Shown one piece after another: positions 17,098-24,073 of a stretch of DNA of 64,000 bases (position 1 is the stretch's first letter; each line of letters begins with the position of its first letter). Origin of the DNA: Campylobacteraceae bacterium (GTDB lineage Bacteria > Campylobacterota > Campylobacteria > Campylobacterales > Arcobacteraceae). The stretch is taken from assembly GCA_013373175.1 (NCBI GenBank), contig JABXII010000013.1, forward strand, positions 1 through 64,000, given 5' to 3'. The notes under the pieces were generated by a model. The model was given only the letters and a program-made list of their open reading frames with translations, ran no database searches and had not been told where the DNA came from. The translations under genes and the position numbers were made by a program.

Positions 17098-18255
17098 TTA
17101 CTCCTCTTCTAATAAGTGTTCATATCTTTTGTCAGTTAATAGTTTCATAAATGCAACTAAAGCATCTATTTTTCTATCATTTTGTTTTTTTGCTTTTAAA
17201 TCATCTAAGGAAATAGTTTCTTCAACTTCAGGCTCAGCCCAAGGTTTTCCTGTTTCTGGATTTATCTTTCTTTCTTTATTATTATACTTATCATAAAACT
17301 CAACTACTGTTCTTAGGTCTTTAAATACACCATTATGCATATATGGACCAGTTACTGCTACATTTCTTAGTGTTGGAACTTTGTGTTTTCCTAAATGTTT
17401 TTTATCAGTAACTTCAGGGTTTGCTAATAATCCTTTATCAATATCTTTTACTCCATTTTTAGCTCTTAACTCATGGTTAATAGGTGTTCCTATGTTATGG
17501 TACTCATAGTTTGTAAAAGTTTCACCTTCTGAGTCTTCTGGTTTATTAAGGTGACAATTTGCGCAAGAATTATTTGCATTTGAGAAAAATAGTGATCTTC
17601 CTAAATCTTCAAGTGGAGTTAAATCATATTCTCCTCTTAAAAATCTATCATATTTTGAATCAAAAGGAGCAAACTCTTTTGTTTGTTCAAATTTCTCAAT
17701 TGAATCAGTCATTGCTGTATAAGCTTTTTCATTTGATAAGAAGATATCTTCTCCATAAATATTTTTAAAAGTCTCTATGTAATAAGGGTTTTCTTTAAGT
17801 CTATCTACAACAGCTTTTTTAGACGGCATTCCCATTTCAATTGGATTTGTTGGAGGACCTCCTGCTTGTCCTGCTAAAGTACCTTCTCTTCCATCCCAAA
17901 ATTGACCACCTATATATTGATCACTTTTTTTATCATAATGAAACTTTGGACTAAACATAGCATAAGCTGCACTTGGTGCTTGTCTATCACCTAAAGATTT
18001 TTTGTTATCTCCCATTGATGCCATTGCTTTTATACCATTGTCTCTATCATCAACAAAACCTCTTTCTGGGTTATGGCACGTAGCACAAGCTTGAGATCTA
18101 TTTTTCGATAAGTTTTTATCAAAAAATAAGACTTTTCCTAATTGTTCTTTTTGTTTTATTTGCTCTTGTAACTCTTGCTTTGATAAAGTAGAGTTTGTAC
18201 AACCTGTAACAAGTAAAACAGCAGTTGCTAGTGCAACTAAATTTAAATATTTCAT
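17098..18255 (-). CDS. Di-heme cytochrome c peroxidase/MauG-family lipoprotein
   Basis: A 385-residue di-heme protein with a lipoprotein signal (LLVTGC, C19), heme sites CATCH (57-61) and CANCH (231-235), and the family segments GLLANPEV and KVPTLRNVAVTGPYMHNGVF. It would use electrons from cytochrome c to reduce hydrogen peroxide or oxidise another substrate in the periplasm. It is the last gene of a five-gene operon with two imelysins, a di-heme oxidase and a membrane hydroxylase; its start overlaps the previous stop by 1 base. The Fur boxes upstream predict iron control. Confidence 0.88.
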   Translation of the reverse strand: MKYLNLVALATAVLLVTGCTNSTLSKQELQEQIKQKEQLGKVLFFDKNLSKNRSQACATCHNPERGFVDDRDNGIKAMASMGDNKKSLGDRQAPSAAYAMFSPKFHYDKKSDQYIGGQFWDGREGTLAGQAGGPPTNPIEMGMPSKKAVVDRLKENPYYIETFKNIYGEDIFLSNEKAYTAMTDSIEKFEQTKEFAPFDSKYDRFLRGEYDLTPLEDLGRSLFFSNANNSCANCHLNKPEDSEGETFTNYEYHNIGTPINHELRAKNGVKDIDKGLLANPEVTDKKHLGKHKVPTLRNVAVTGPYMHNGVFKDLRTVVEFYDKYNNKERKINPETGKPWAEPEVEETISLDDLKAKKQNDRKIDALVAFMKLLTDKRYEHLLEEE

Positions 18256-19157
18256 TAACTTCTCCTTCTTAAAATATTTATAAATGGTAATAGTAATAAG
18301 TTTTTTATTGAGCAGTAATCTTTCATTTGCTCTTTTCTAAGTCCAAATTTTAAAACTTTAACTTCATTTGATAATTTCAATGTTCCAAAAACTCTGTCCC
18401 AAAGAGCTAAATATCCTCCATAGTTTTTGTCAAAAAAATCTTTACTATGATGAATTTGATGTTGTTTTGGTGAAATAAGCCATTTTTCTAAGAAGCTAAA
18501 ATATCCAAGAGGAATATGAGAGTGTCTTAAGTTTGAACCTAAAAAAGAAAAAAGAAATACAAAAATATTAGCTCCGATTACTTCAACAATTCCAATTTTT
18601 GAACCAAAGAAATACAAAAATACTCCAGTTGTAAGACCTATACTTAAAGAGTATCTAAAGCCAAAAAGAATATTTTCTATTGGATGAACTCTATAAAAAG
18701 TTAGAGGATTTAAAACCTTTGCACTATGATGTATCTTGTGAAATTCCCAAAGAAAAGGAATTGTATGAAGAAATCTATGTAGCCAATATCTTGTAAAGTC
18801 ACTTATAATAAAAAGTGTAATAGTGTACATAATAATTACTACTTCATAAGAAAGAGTATTTATATGATTAAAGCCAAACTCTAAATATAGAATTTTTCTT
18901 ATATACAATGCAACACTATTTGCGCTAATTACTATTGGAAAGATTATTGCAATTTTAATAAAGTATGAAAGAATAAAGTAGTAGTAATCAAGTTTTGCAC
19001 TTGGGTGTAGCCATAAGGCTTTTGATAGGTTTGTTCTTATGTATTTTTTATTAAAGTATAAATAAATCATTGCAATAGCAATTGATGAGATAATATAAAC
19101 CCAGAAAGTTCTTTTATCTGGGTTTATTAAATACTCAAAGAGTAAAAGGTCATTCAC
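18255..19157 (-). CDS. Sterol desaturase/fatty acid hydroxylase-family membrane di-iron protein
   Basis: A 300-residue integral membrane protein with the histidine clusters of the superfamily: HRFLH, HKIHH, a further H in FYRVHP, RHSH and HQIHH. These bind two irons that activate oxygen to hydroxylate or desaturate a lipid-like substrate. About four to five membrane helices. It lies between an imelysin gene (2 bases) and the peroxidase gene (1-base overlap). A hydroxylase is an unexpected member of an imelysin/di-heme operon; its substrate is unknown. Confidence 0.85.
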   Translation of the reverse strand: MNDLLLFEYLINPDKRTFWVYIISSIAIAMIYLYFNKKYIRTNLSKALWLHPSAKLDYYYFILSYFIKIAIIFPIVISANSVALYIRKILYLEFGFNHINTLSYEVVIIMYTITLFIISDFTRYWLHRFLHTIPFLWEFHKIHHSAKVLNPLTFYRVHPIENILFGFRYSLSIGLTTGVFLYFFGSKIGIVEVIGANIFVFLFSFLGSNLRHSHIPLGYFSFLEKWLISPKQHQIHHSKDFFDKNYGGYLALWDRVFGTLKLSNEVKVLKFGLRKEQMKDYCSIKNLLLLPFINILRRRS

Positions 19158-19159
19158 TT

Positions 19160-20143
19160 TTAGTCACCATCAGCATCAATGATTTTTGCGTTAATAGATA
19201 ATTCTTCAATTAAATCTAAAAAAAGAACAACATGAATTGTATTTGTTACTTCATAAAGCTCTTTTGCATCTTTAAAATCATCATTTTTAATTTTCTTATT
19301 TAGTGAAATTGCTTTAGTAATAGAATCTCTTAAAACTTTAACTTGTTTATTATGAGTTAAGTCTTCAAGATAGTTTCCATAATCATAGTAATGTTTAGTA
19401 TTAAAAACATTTTTGTATGTATTTAAAATAGCACCAATTGCTAAAGAAGAGTTTTTACTAAGGGCATATTCACCTCTTTTATTATCAAAATTGTCTTTAT
19501 ATTTTTTACTTGTACCTAAAATATCTCCAATTCTCCACTCTTTTAATTTATAAGTATTTTGGATTAATCTATTGATTAAAATTCCATTTGCTTTTTTTAA
19601 GTCACTTAAAAAAGTTTTATGTAATGCTTTATATTCATTATTGATATCTTCAAGATGAGACTTGATTCTTTTTACAATAGTAAGAGTTAATTCATTTACT
19701 CTTTTATTTTTAATATCTTTTGTATATAAAACATATTCTAAGGCATTTATTGATTTAAGTGAGTTTTTAAATAGAGCAATTCTTGGGGCATCATCACTTT
19801 TAATAGCTCTGTCTAATTGTATTTTGATATCTTCATTTCCATGATGATAAATATCAATTAATCTTGGTGTATCAATATAGTCTTCATTTAAATCACCTAA
19901 GATATAAACTGATTGAACACTTTTCCATGATTTAACAAAGTTTTTAAAAGCTTGTTTTGCTTTTTCTTCATTATTATTTGAAACTTCATTTTCTAAAGTT
20001 TTAATATCCTCTAAAACTTTTTGTGAATCTTTTAAAATCACTTGTTCATAAATGTTGTTTAATGCTTTTTGATTTTTATCAACAGCCGCATTTGAGATAG
20101 TAACTAAACAAAGTATTGCTAGAACTATTTTTAATATTTTCAT
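19160..20143 (-). CDS. Imelysin-family periplasmic protein with degenerate motif
   Basis: A 327-residue secreted protein (signal peptide to about residue 19) of the imelysin/EfeO-like family. The helical repeats and WKSVQSVYILGDL segment match the family, but the signature GxHxxE is altered to SINALE around residues 131-136: the histidine position is Asn133 while Glu136 remains. This suggests weaker or changed metal binding compared with the paralogue at 21514. It follows the di-heme oxidase by 1 base. Imelysins are iron-regulated and likely bind iron; none is shown to be a peptidase here. Confidence 0.75.
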   Translation of the reverse strand: MKILKIVLAILCLVTISNAAVDKNQKALNNIYEQVILKDSQKVLEDIKTLENEVSNNNEEKAKQAFKNFVKSWKSVQSVYILGDLNEDYIDTPRLIDIYHHGNEDIKIQLDRAIKSDDAPRIALFKNSLKSINALEYVLYTKDIKNKRVNELTLTIVKRIKSHLEDINNEYKALHKTFLSDLKKANGILINRLIQNTYKLKEWRIGDILGTSKKYKDNFDNKRGEYALSKNSSLAIGAILNTYKNVFNTKHYYDYGNYLEDLTHNKQVKVLRDSITKAISLNKKIKNDDFKDAKELYEVTNTIHVVLFLDLIEELSINAKIIDADGD

Positions 20144-20144
20144 T

Positions 20145-21548
20145 TTATAACCTTTCTAAAAATTGTATTAATTTTTTTCTTTTTTCTTTAGGTAAGTGAG
20201 TATAAGCTTCTTTTGAAGCTTTTGCTTCTCCATCGTGCCACAGAATTGCTTCTTGGAAATCTCTTGCTCTACCATCATGCAATAATCTTGGTTTTTTACC
20301 ATTGATTTTTTCATGCAAACTTAAACCCCATAAAGTAGGAGTTCTCCACTCACTTCCACTAGCACTAAATTCTGTTCTTCCATCTGCTAATCCTTCTCCC
20401 ATATCATGAAGTAATAAATCAGTAAATGGAGAAATGTTTATACCACTTTTTGTAGTAAAAGATTCTTTATGACAATCTGCACAACCAATAGATTTAAAAA
20501 GTTTTAATCCCTTTTTATAAGAGTCATCTTTTTTAGCACTATATGTTTGTCTTTTTTTTATATAAAAATCAATAGCTTGAAGTCTAGAATCAGGCAAATC
20601 AATTTTATGCCTAGCTTTTGGAGCTTCTTTACAAGCTATTTGTTTATCAGTACATCTATCTTCTGTGAAAATTGTGGTTGTTAATCCCATGTCATTTATT
20701 GCAGCATCTGCTGTTTGATGTATTAGGGATGTATTATTTGCTTTCCAAGAGTATTTACCTATCTCTTTTTTCTTTGTAATTGGTGAATATGCATAATTCA
20801 CACGTCCAGAAATTCCATCTTTATTTTTATCAAATTCATCTGCATTTGCTAATATTTGTTCATCAGGAATATCTTCTATTAGTCCTAAACCATTTAAAGA
20901 GGGTGCAATTCTAAATGTTATAATAGTATCTTTGTGTAATTCTCCATATTGTAAATCATTTAATACATAAGTAGGCTTTAAAATAGTATCAACTTCACCA
21001 TCTGGAAACTTCACTTTAAGTTCTTCAAATTTTATTTCTGGTTTTGCTTCAAATCTTGCATCAGGTGTTCCATTTATAGCAATTTGACCACCATAAGTTG
21101 GTTCTGGGATTAAGGGGTTTGTTTTTAAAAACTCTAACTCTTCTTTTAAACCCTTTGAAGGAATTGAAAGTTTAGGAATAACAGACCTTGATAAACTACC
21201 GTTTTCATTGTATAAATTACCTCTTCCATTGCTTGGATGACAACTATTACAGGTATTTGCATTAAATAAAGGACCTAATCCATCTCTAGCAGTAGTTGCA
21301 CTTGGAGCTTCAACCCAAGGAATTTTGAAAAAACTTCTTCCTAAAATAAACTTATCGTACTCTTCATTAGATAAAGAGTCTATATGTTTAACTAAAGTTT
21401 TTTTATCTTGTTTATGAGTTATTTCAGAACTATTAGCTAAAACCGCAAAAAGCCCAGTAGCAAAAAGTGCTACGAGGCTTTTATTTATAAGGGTTTTATT
21501 AATTGATTTGAAATTATAGTTTTGTTTCTTCTGGATCTGTAACATCAT
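20145..21548 (-). CDS. Di-heme oxidoreductase, putative thiol oxidoreductase (DUF1111 family)
   Basis: A 467-residue periplasmic protein of the COG3488/DUF1111 family with heme sites CNSCH (100-104) and CADCH (356-360), TLWGLSLHEKINGKKPRLLHDGRA near the C-terminus, and an N-terminal signal-like helix (LVALFATGLFAVLA). The proposed start overlaps the end of the imelysin gene by 35 bases; a shorter start inside the first 20 residues is possible. The family regularly neighbours imelysin (IrpA) genes and is thought to handle electrons for iron or thiol chemistry, but the reaction is unproven. Confidence 0.85.
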   Translation of the reverse strand: MMLQIQKKQNYNFKSINKTLINKSLVALFATGLFAVLANSSEITHKQDKKTLVKHIDSLSNEEYDKFILGRSFFKIPWVEAPSATTARDGLGPLFNANTCNSCHPSNGRGNLYNENGSLSRSVIPKLSIPSKGLKEELEFLKTNPLIPEPTYGGQIAINGTPDARFEAKPEIKFEELKVKFPDGEVDTILKPTYVLNDLQYGELHKDTIITFRIAPSLNGLGLIEDIPDEQILANADEFDKNKDGISGRVNYAYSPITKKKEIGKYSWKANNTSLIHQTADAAINDMGLTTTIFTEDRCTDKQIACKEAPKARHKIDLPDSRLQAIDFYIKKRQTYSAKKDDSYKKGLKLFKSIGCADCHKESFTTKSGINISPFTDLLLHDMGEGLADGRTEFSASGSEWRTPTLWGLSLHEKINGKKPRLLHDGRARDFQEAILWHDGEAKASKEAYTHLPKEKRKKLIQFLERL

Positions 21549-22854
21549 CAGTACTTAAAGAAATTCCATTCGCATTTGCAATTGTAACCATTTCATCACC
21601 AAGTTTTCTCATTTGATTTTTAAGTTTTACAATAACTTTTGCCATTGGGTTATCTGGCTGAATTTGGTAATCAAAGTGTTCTTTTGTTTTTGCTGTTTTA
21701 TCAACTTTTGCAATTTTCTCTTCAATTGAAGTCATTAAAGCAATAATTCTAGTTTTGTCTTCTTTTGAAACTTTATCTAATAATGATGGACCATAGTCTT
21801 TACCATTATATGTAGAAGTTAAAATATTTTTGAAACCTAAGTAGTTTGTTACAATATCTCTATGTGTATTGTCTGAGAAGCAAGAGTGCTCATCTTCTTC
21901 AGATGGTGTTAATACAGCAACTGCAATTCTTTCATTTGCAAGTTCTGATTTAATAAATACACCCATACCCGCAATAACTTGTTTTAATGCTTCTTCTTTA
22001 GATAAATTCTTAGCAGCGTCTTTTCCTGTTAATTTTCCTTGGAATGCTGCTTGATATAAACCATCTTTATTCCAAGCTGAAGTAACAGTTTCTAAATCAG
22101 AAACAATTTTTTGTGCAGAAGCTTTTAAGTAAGATAATCTTCTTGGTGCATTTACATCTGAAGTAAAGTCAGAAAGTGGTCTTTGACCTGCTGTTAATGG
22201 TCCATTTGTAATTGAATCTTTTACAAAGTTAGAGTAGTCTTGATCTTGTCCCCATAATAAGAACTCAACGGCATGGTATCCAGTAGATACATTTGCCTCA
22301 CCACCATTTTCATTTAAGTCAGTTAAAGAATCAACAGTAATTGAAGTTACATCAACAGTTGATGAATCTTCTCCACCTGGATTAAACTTACCTTTCGTAT
22401 CAATAATATTTCCAGTAGTTCTTTCACCATTAGCATCAATAGTATAGTCAATCATATTTTCATCTAGTGGCCAAGCATTTAATTGTCCTTCTAGTGCACC
22501 ATATTTTTCTGCTACCCAACCTTCTTCTGCATCAATTGGACCATTTGAAAGTCTGAAAATTTCAGTTTGTCCATAAGACTCTCTAGAAACTAACCAAGCA
22601 TCTTTTGCTGCTTGTAAATTTTTTTCTGTAGGATTTGCTGCAAATTTATTAATAGCATTTTGTAATGCTTTTGCATCTTGAAGTGCATCATTGTAGTTAT
22701 CATGTGCAATCATTGCATAAGCACTTAAAACATCACCTTTTTGTATATTGTGGTGTGAATGTACTTTTGAATCTGCATTTGAAGCTGCACAACCAGCGAA
22801 TGCTAGAGCTGCTGCAAAACTAATACTTGCTGCTAATAATTTTGTTTTGTTCAT
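21514..22854 (-). CDS. Imelysin-family iron-regulated lipoprotein (IrpA-like)
   Basis: A 446-residue lipoprotein (lipobox AFAGC, C22) of the imelysin/IrpA family with the intact motif GYHAVEFLLWG (G192, H194, E197) and the conserved WLVSRESYGQTE. Members are periplasmic or outer-membrane anchored and bind iron in structural studies of EfeO-like relatives. It is the first gene of the five-gene operon; Fur-box palindromes at 22878-22892 and 22936-22960 lie just upstream of its ATG. That is direct sequence support for iron-repressed expression. Confidence 0.88.
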   Translation of the reverse strand: MNKTKLLAASISFAAALAFAGCAASNADSKVHSHHNIQKGDVLSAYAMIAHDNYNDALQDAKALQNAINKFAANPTEKNLQAAKDAWLVSRESYGQTEIFRLSNGPIDAEEGWVAEKYGALEGQLNAWPLDENMIDYTIDANGERTTGNIIDTKGKFNPGGEDSSTVDVTSITVDSLTDLNENGGEANVSTGYHAVEFLLWGQDQDYSNFVKDSITNGPLTAGQRPLSDFTSDVNAPRRLSYLKASAQKIVSDLETVTSAWNKDGLYQAAFQGKLTGKDAAKNLSKEEALKQVIAGMGVFIKSELANERIAVAVLTPSEEDEHSCFSDNTHRDIVTNYLGFKNILTSTYNGKDYGPSLLDKVSKEDKTRIIALMTSIEEKIAKVDKTAKTKEHFDYQIQPDNPMAKVIVKLKNQMRKLGDEMVTIANANGISLSTDDVTDPEETKL

Positions 22855-22877
22855 ATTTTTCCTTTTAGTTTTCTAAG

Positions 22878-22892
22878 TGATAGTCGTTATCA
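22878..22892. promoter_or_regulatory. Fur box proximal to the imelysin operon
   Basis: TGATAGTCGTTATCA matches the 7-1-7 Fur consensus at 12 of 14 positions, 24 bases before the imelysin ATG. Confidence 0.7.
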
Positions 22893-22935
22893 AATAATAA
22901 GAGTATTCTAAATAAATCACACTTAAATCATACTT

Positions 22936-22960
22936 AATATTGATAGTCCTTATCAATATT
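22936..22960. promoter_or_regulatory. Extended palindromic Fur box distal to the imelysin operon
   Basis: AATATTGATA and TATCAATATT form a perfect 10-bp inverted repeat around GTCCT; the core TGATAGTCCTTATCA is Fur-like. It overlaps the stop of the upstream gene, so it could also act as a hairpin at that gene's end, but the TGATA/TATCA arms favour an operator. Confidence 0.65.
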
Positions 22961-23348
22961 ATAAATTATTAATATATTTTCTAATTGTGTTTATAAGTTC
23001 ATCATTGATTGATTTCATATCAATCTCATCTTTATAGCACTCATACTCTTCTAGAATAAACATATAGTTATTTAATGTATTAATTAACTTATCTTCATTA
23101 GTTAGCAATACTAATTTTGAAATAATAGATCTAATAACTACTTTTTTTTCTGCTAAGTTTTCACAAGACATAGTAACAATCTCATCACTTAATATAGAAA
23201 AGGTATTAAGCTTTTTTTCTCTTAACCATTTTTTTCTATCTTGTTTTTGAGAAATTTTAGAGCTAATTACTGAATCAATTAACTTAGTCGCAATTGTTCC
23301 AACTAATGCATTGCTTGCAAGAGTGTTTATAGCAGGTAGTGCAATCAT
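22959..23348 (-). CDS. Unknown protein between Fur boxes
   Basis: A 129-residue protein I do not recognise. It begins with a mildly hydrophobic stretch (MIALPAINTLASNALVGTIA) and continues as a charged helical protein with two cysteines (CENLAEK, EYECYKD). It lies directly upstream of the imelysin operon on the same strand and is itself preceded by a Fur-like site at 23364-23378, so it is probably iron-regulated and may be co-expressed with that operon. Confidence 0.55.
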   Translation of the reverse strand: MIALPAINTLASNALVGTIATKLIDSVISSKISQKQDRKKWLREKKLNTFSILSDEIVTMSCENLAEKKVVIRSIISKLVLLTNEDKLINTLNNYMFILEEYECYKDEIDMKSINDELINTIRKYINNL

Positions 23349-23363
23349 TTTTTATCCTTTACT

Positions 23364-23378
23364 TGATAATAGCTATCA
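23364..23378. promoter_or_regulatory. Fur box upstream of the unknown 129-residue gene
   Basis: TGATAATAGCTATCA has a perfect left half-site and matches 5 of 7 on the right (12 of 14). It lies 16 bases before the ATG of the minus-strand gene. Confidence 0.65.
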
Positions 23379-23415
23379 AAATTATAAGGGAAGAAGTCTT
23401 AAAAGGAGTTTAAAA

Positions 23416-23430
23416 TGATAATTACTATCA
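23416..23430. promoter_or_regulatory. Fur box between divergent iron genes
   Basis: TGATAATTACTATCA, extended on both sides to AATGATA...TATCATT, is a near-perfect Fur-type palindrome. It lies between the minus-strand unknown gene and the plus-strand small membrane peptide/fur operon. Confidence 0.7.
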
Positions 23431-23465
23431 TTAATATAAAATTAAGAATATTTACATTAGTATTT

Positions 23466-23480
23466 TGATACTGATTATTA
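23466..23480. promoter_or_regulatory. Fur box just upstream of the small membrane peptide and fur
   Basis: TGATACTGATTATTA matches the 7-1-7 consensus at 12 of 14 positions, 10 bases before the ATG at 23490. Fur autoregulation is the natural reading. Confidence 0.6.
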
Positions 23481-23489
23481 AGGTTGAAA

Positions 23490-23612
23490 ATGAAAAAAGA
23501 GTATCACGTATCAAATTTACATAAAAAGAATATCAAAATTCATAGTAGGCTTTGGAAAGTTTATACTCTAGCTTTATTAGTTAGCTTTGTAATAATATAT
23601 ATAAGAGGATAA
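23490..23612 (+). CDS. Small single-pass membrane peptide upstream of fur
   Basis: A 40-residue open frame starts at ATG 23490 and ends at TAA 23610-23612, three bases before the fur start. It has a basic, His-containing N-terminal half (MKKEYHVSNLHKKNIKIHS) and one hydrophobic helix (VYTLALLVSFVIIYI) ending in Arg-Gly: a plausible inner-membrane peptide. The ribosome site is weak (AAGGTTG). Position behind Fur boxes and tight coupling to fur support reality. No family recognised; it could be a regulatory leader peptide. Confidence 0.5.
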   Translation: MKKEYHVSNLHKKNIKIHSRLWKVYTLALLVSFVIIYIRG

Positions 23613-23614
23613 TA

Positions 23615-24064
23615 ATGAATATTAAACATGGAATGACATTTGATGCATTTTTAAAAAACTTCAAACTGCACGTATCAAAGCTTGGATTTAAAAACTCAAT
23701 TCAAAAAGATTATATTTTAAAAATTCTTTTTTACTCAGATGAACATTTAACAGCAGAACAAATAGCCTTCAAAGTAAAAGAAGAATATAACATTGATGTT
23801 GGAATTGCAACAGTTTATAGAACAGTTAAGTTTTTTGAAGATTTAGGAATTGTTGATAACTTAGATGTTGGAGATAGTGTAAAAAGATATGAACTTAAAA
23901 TTTCTGAACATCATGATCATCTAGTTTGTACTTCTTGTCATAAAATTATTGAATTTTCAGATGATATAATTGAAGAAAAACAAGAATCAATTGCAAAAGA
24001 TAATAATTTTGTTTTAAAAGACCATGCAATGATAATTTATGGACTGTGTGAAGATTGTCAATAA
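23615..24064 (+). CDS. fur: Fur-family transcriptional regulator, probably Fur itself
   Basis: A 149-residue Fur-family repressor: an N-terminal winged helix (LTAEQIAFKVKEEY...ATVYRTVKFFEDLGIV), then the metal-binding segment HHDHLVCTSCHKIIEFSD and the terminal CEDC pair. ISEHHDHLVC is typical of Fur rather than PerR or Zur. It would bind Fe(II) and repress the TGATAAT-type boxes found in this window. It follows the 40-residue peptide by 2 bases and is preceded by its own Fur boxes. A second family member, at 56775, is better read as Zur. Confidence 0.85.
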   Translation: MNIKHGMTFDAFLKNFKLHVSKLGFKNSIQKDYILKILFYSDEHLTAEQIAFKVKEEYNIDVGIATVYRTVKFFEDLGIVDNLDVGDSVKRYELKISEHHDHLVCTSCHKIIEFSDDIIEEKQESIAKDNNFVLKDHAMIIYGLCEDCQ

Positions 24065-24073
24065 AATAAGATA

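Noticed and set aside
17086-17110. Inverted repeat AGAAGAGG/CCTCTTCT at the end of the peroxidase gene as terminator
   Set aside because: The stem overlaps the stop codon and no U-tract follows on the minus strand; not strong enough.
22936-23430. Palindromes around fur as insertion-sequence ends or repeats
   Set aside because: They fit the TGATAAT-type Fur operator and flank regulatory starts; no transposase is present.
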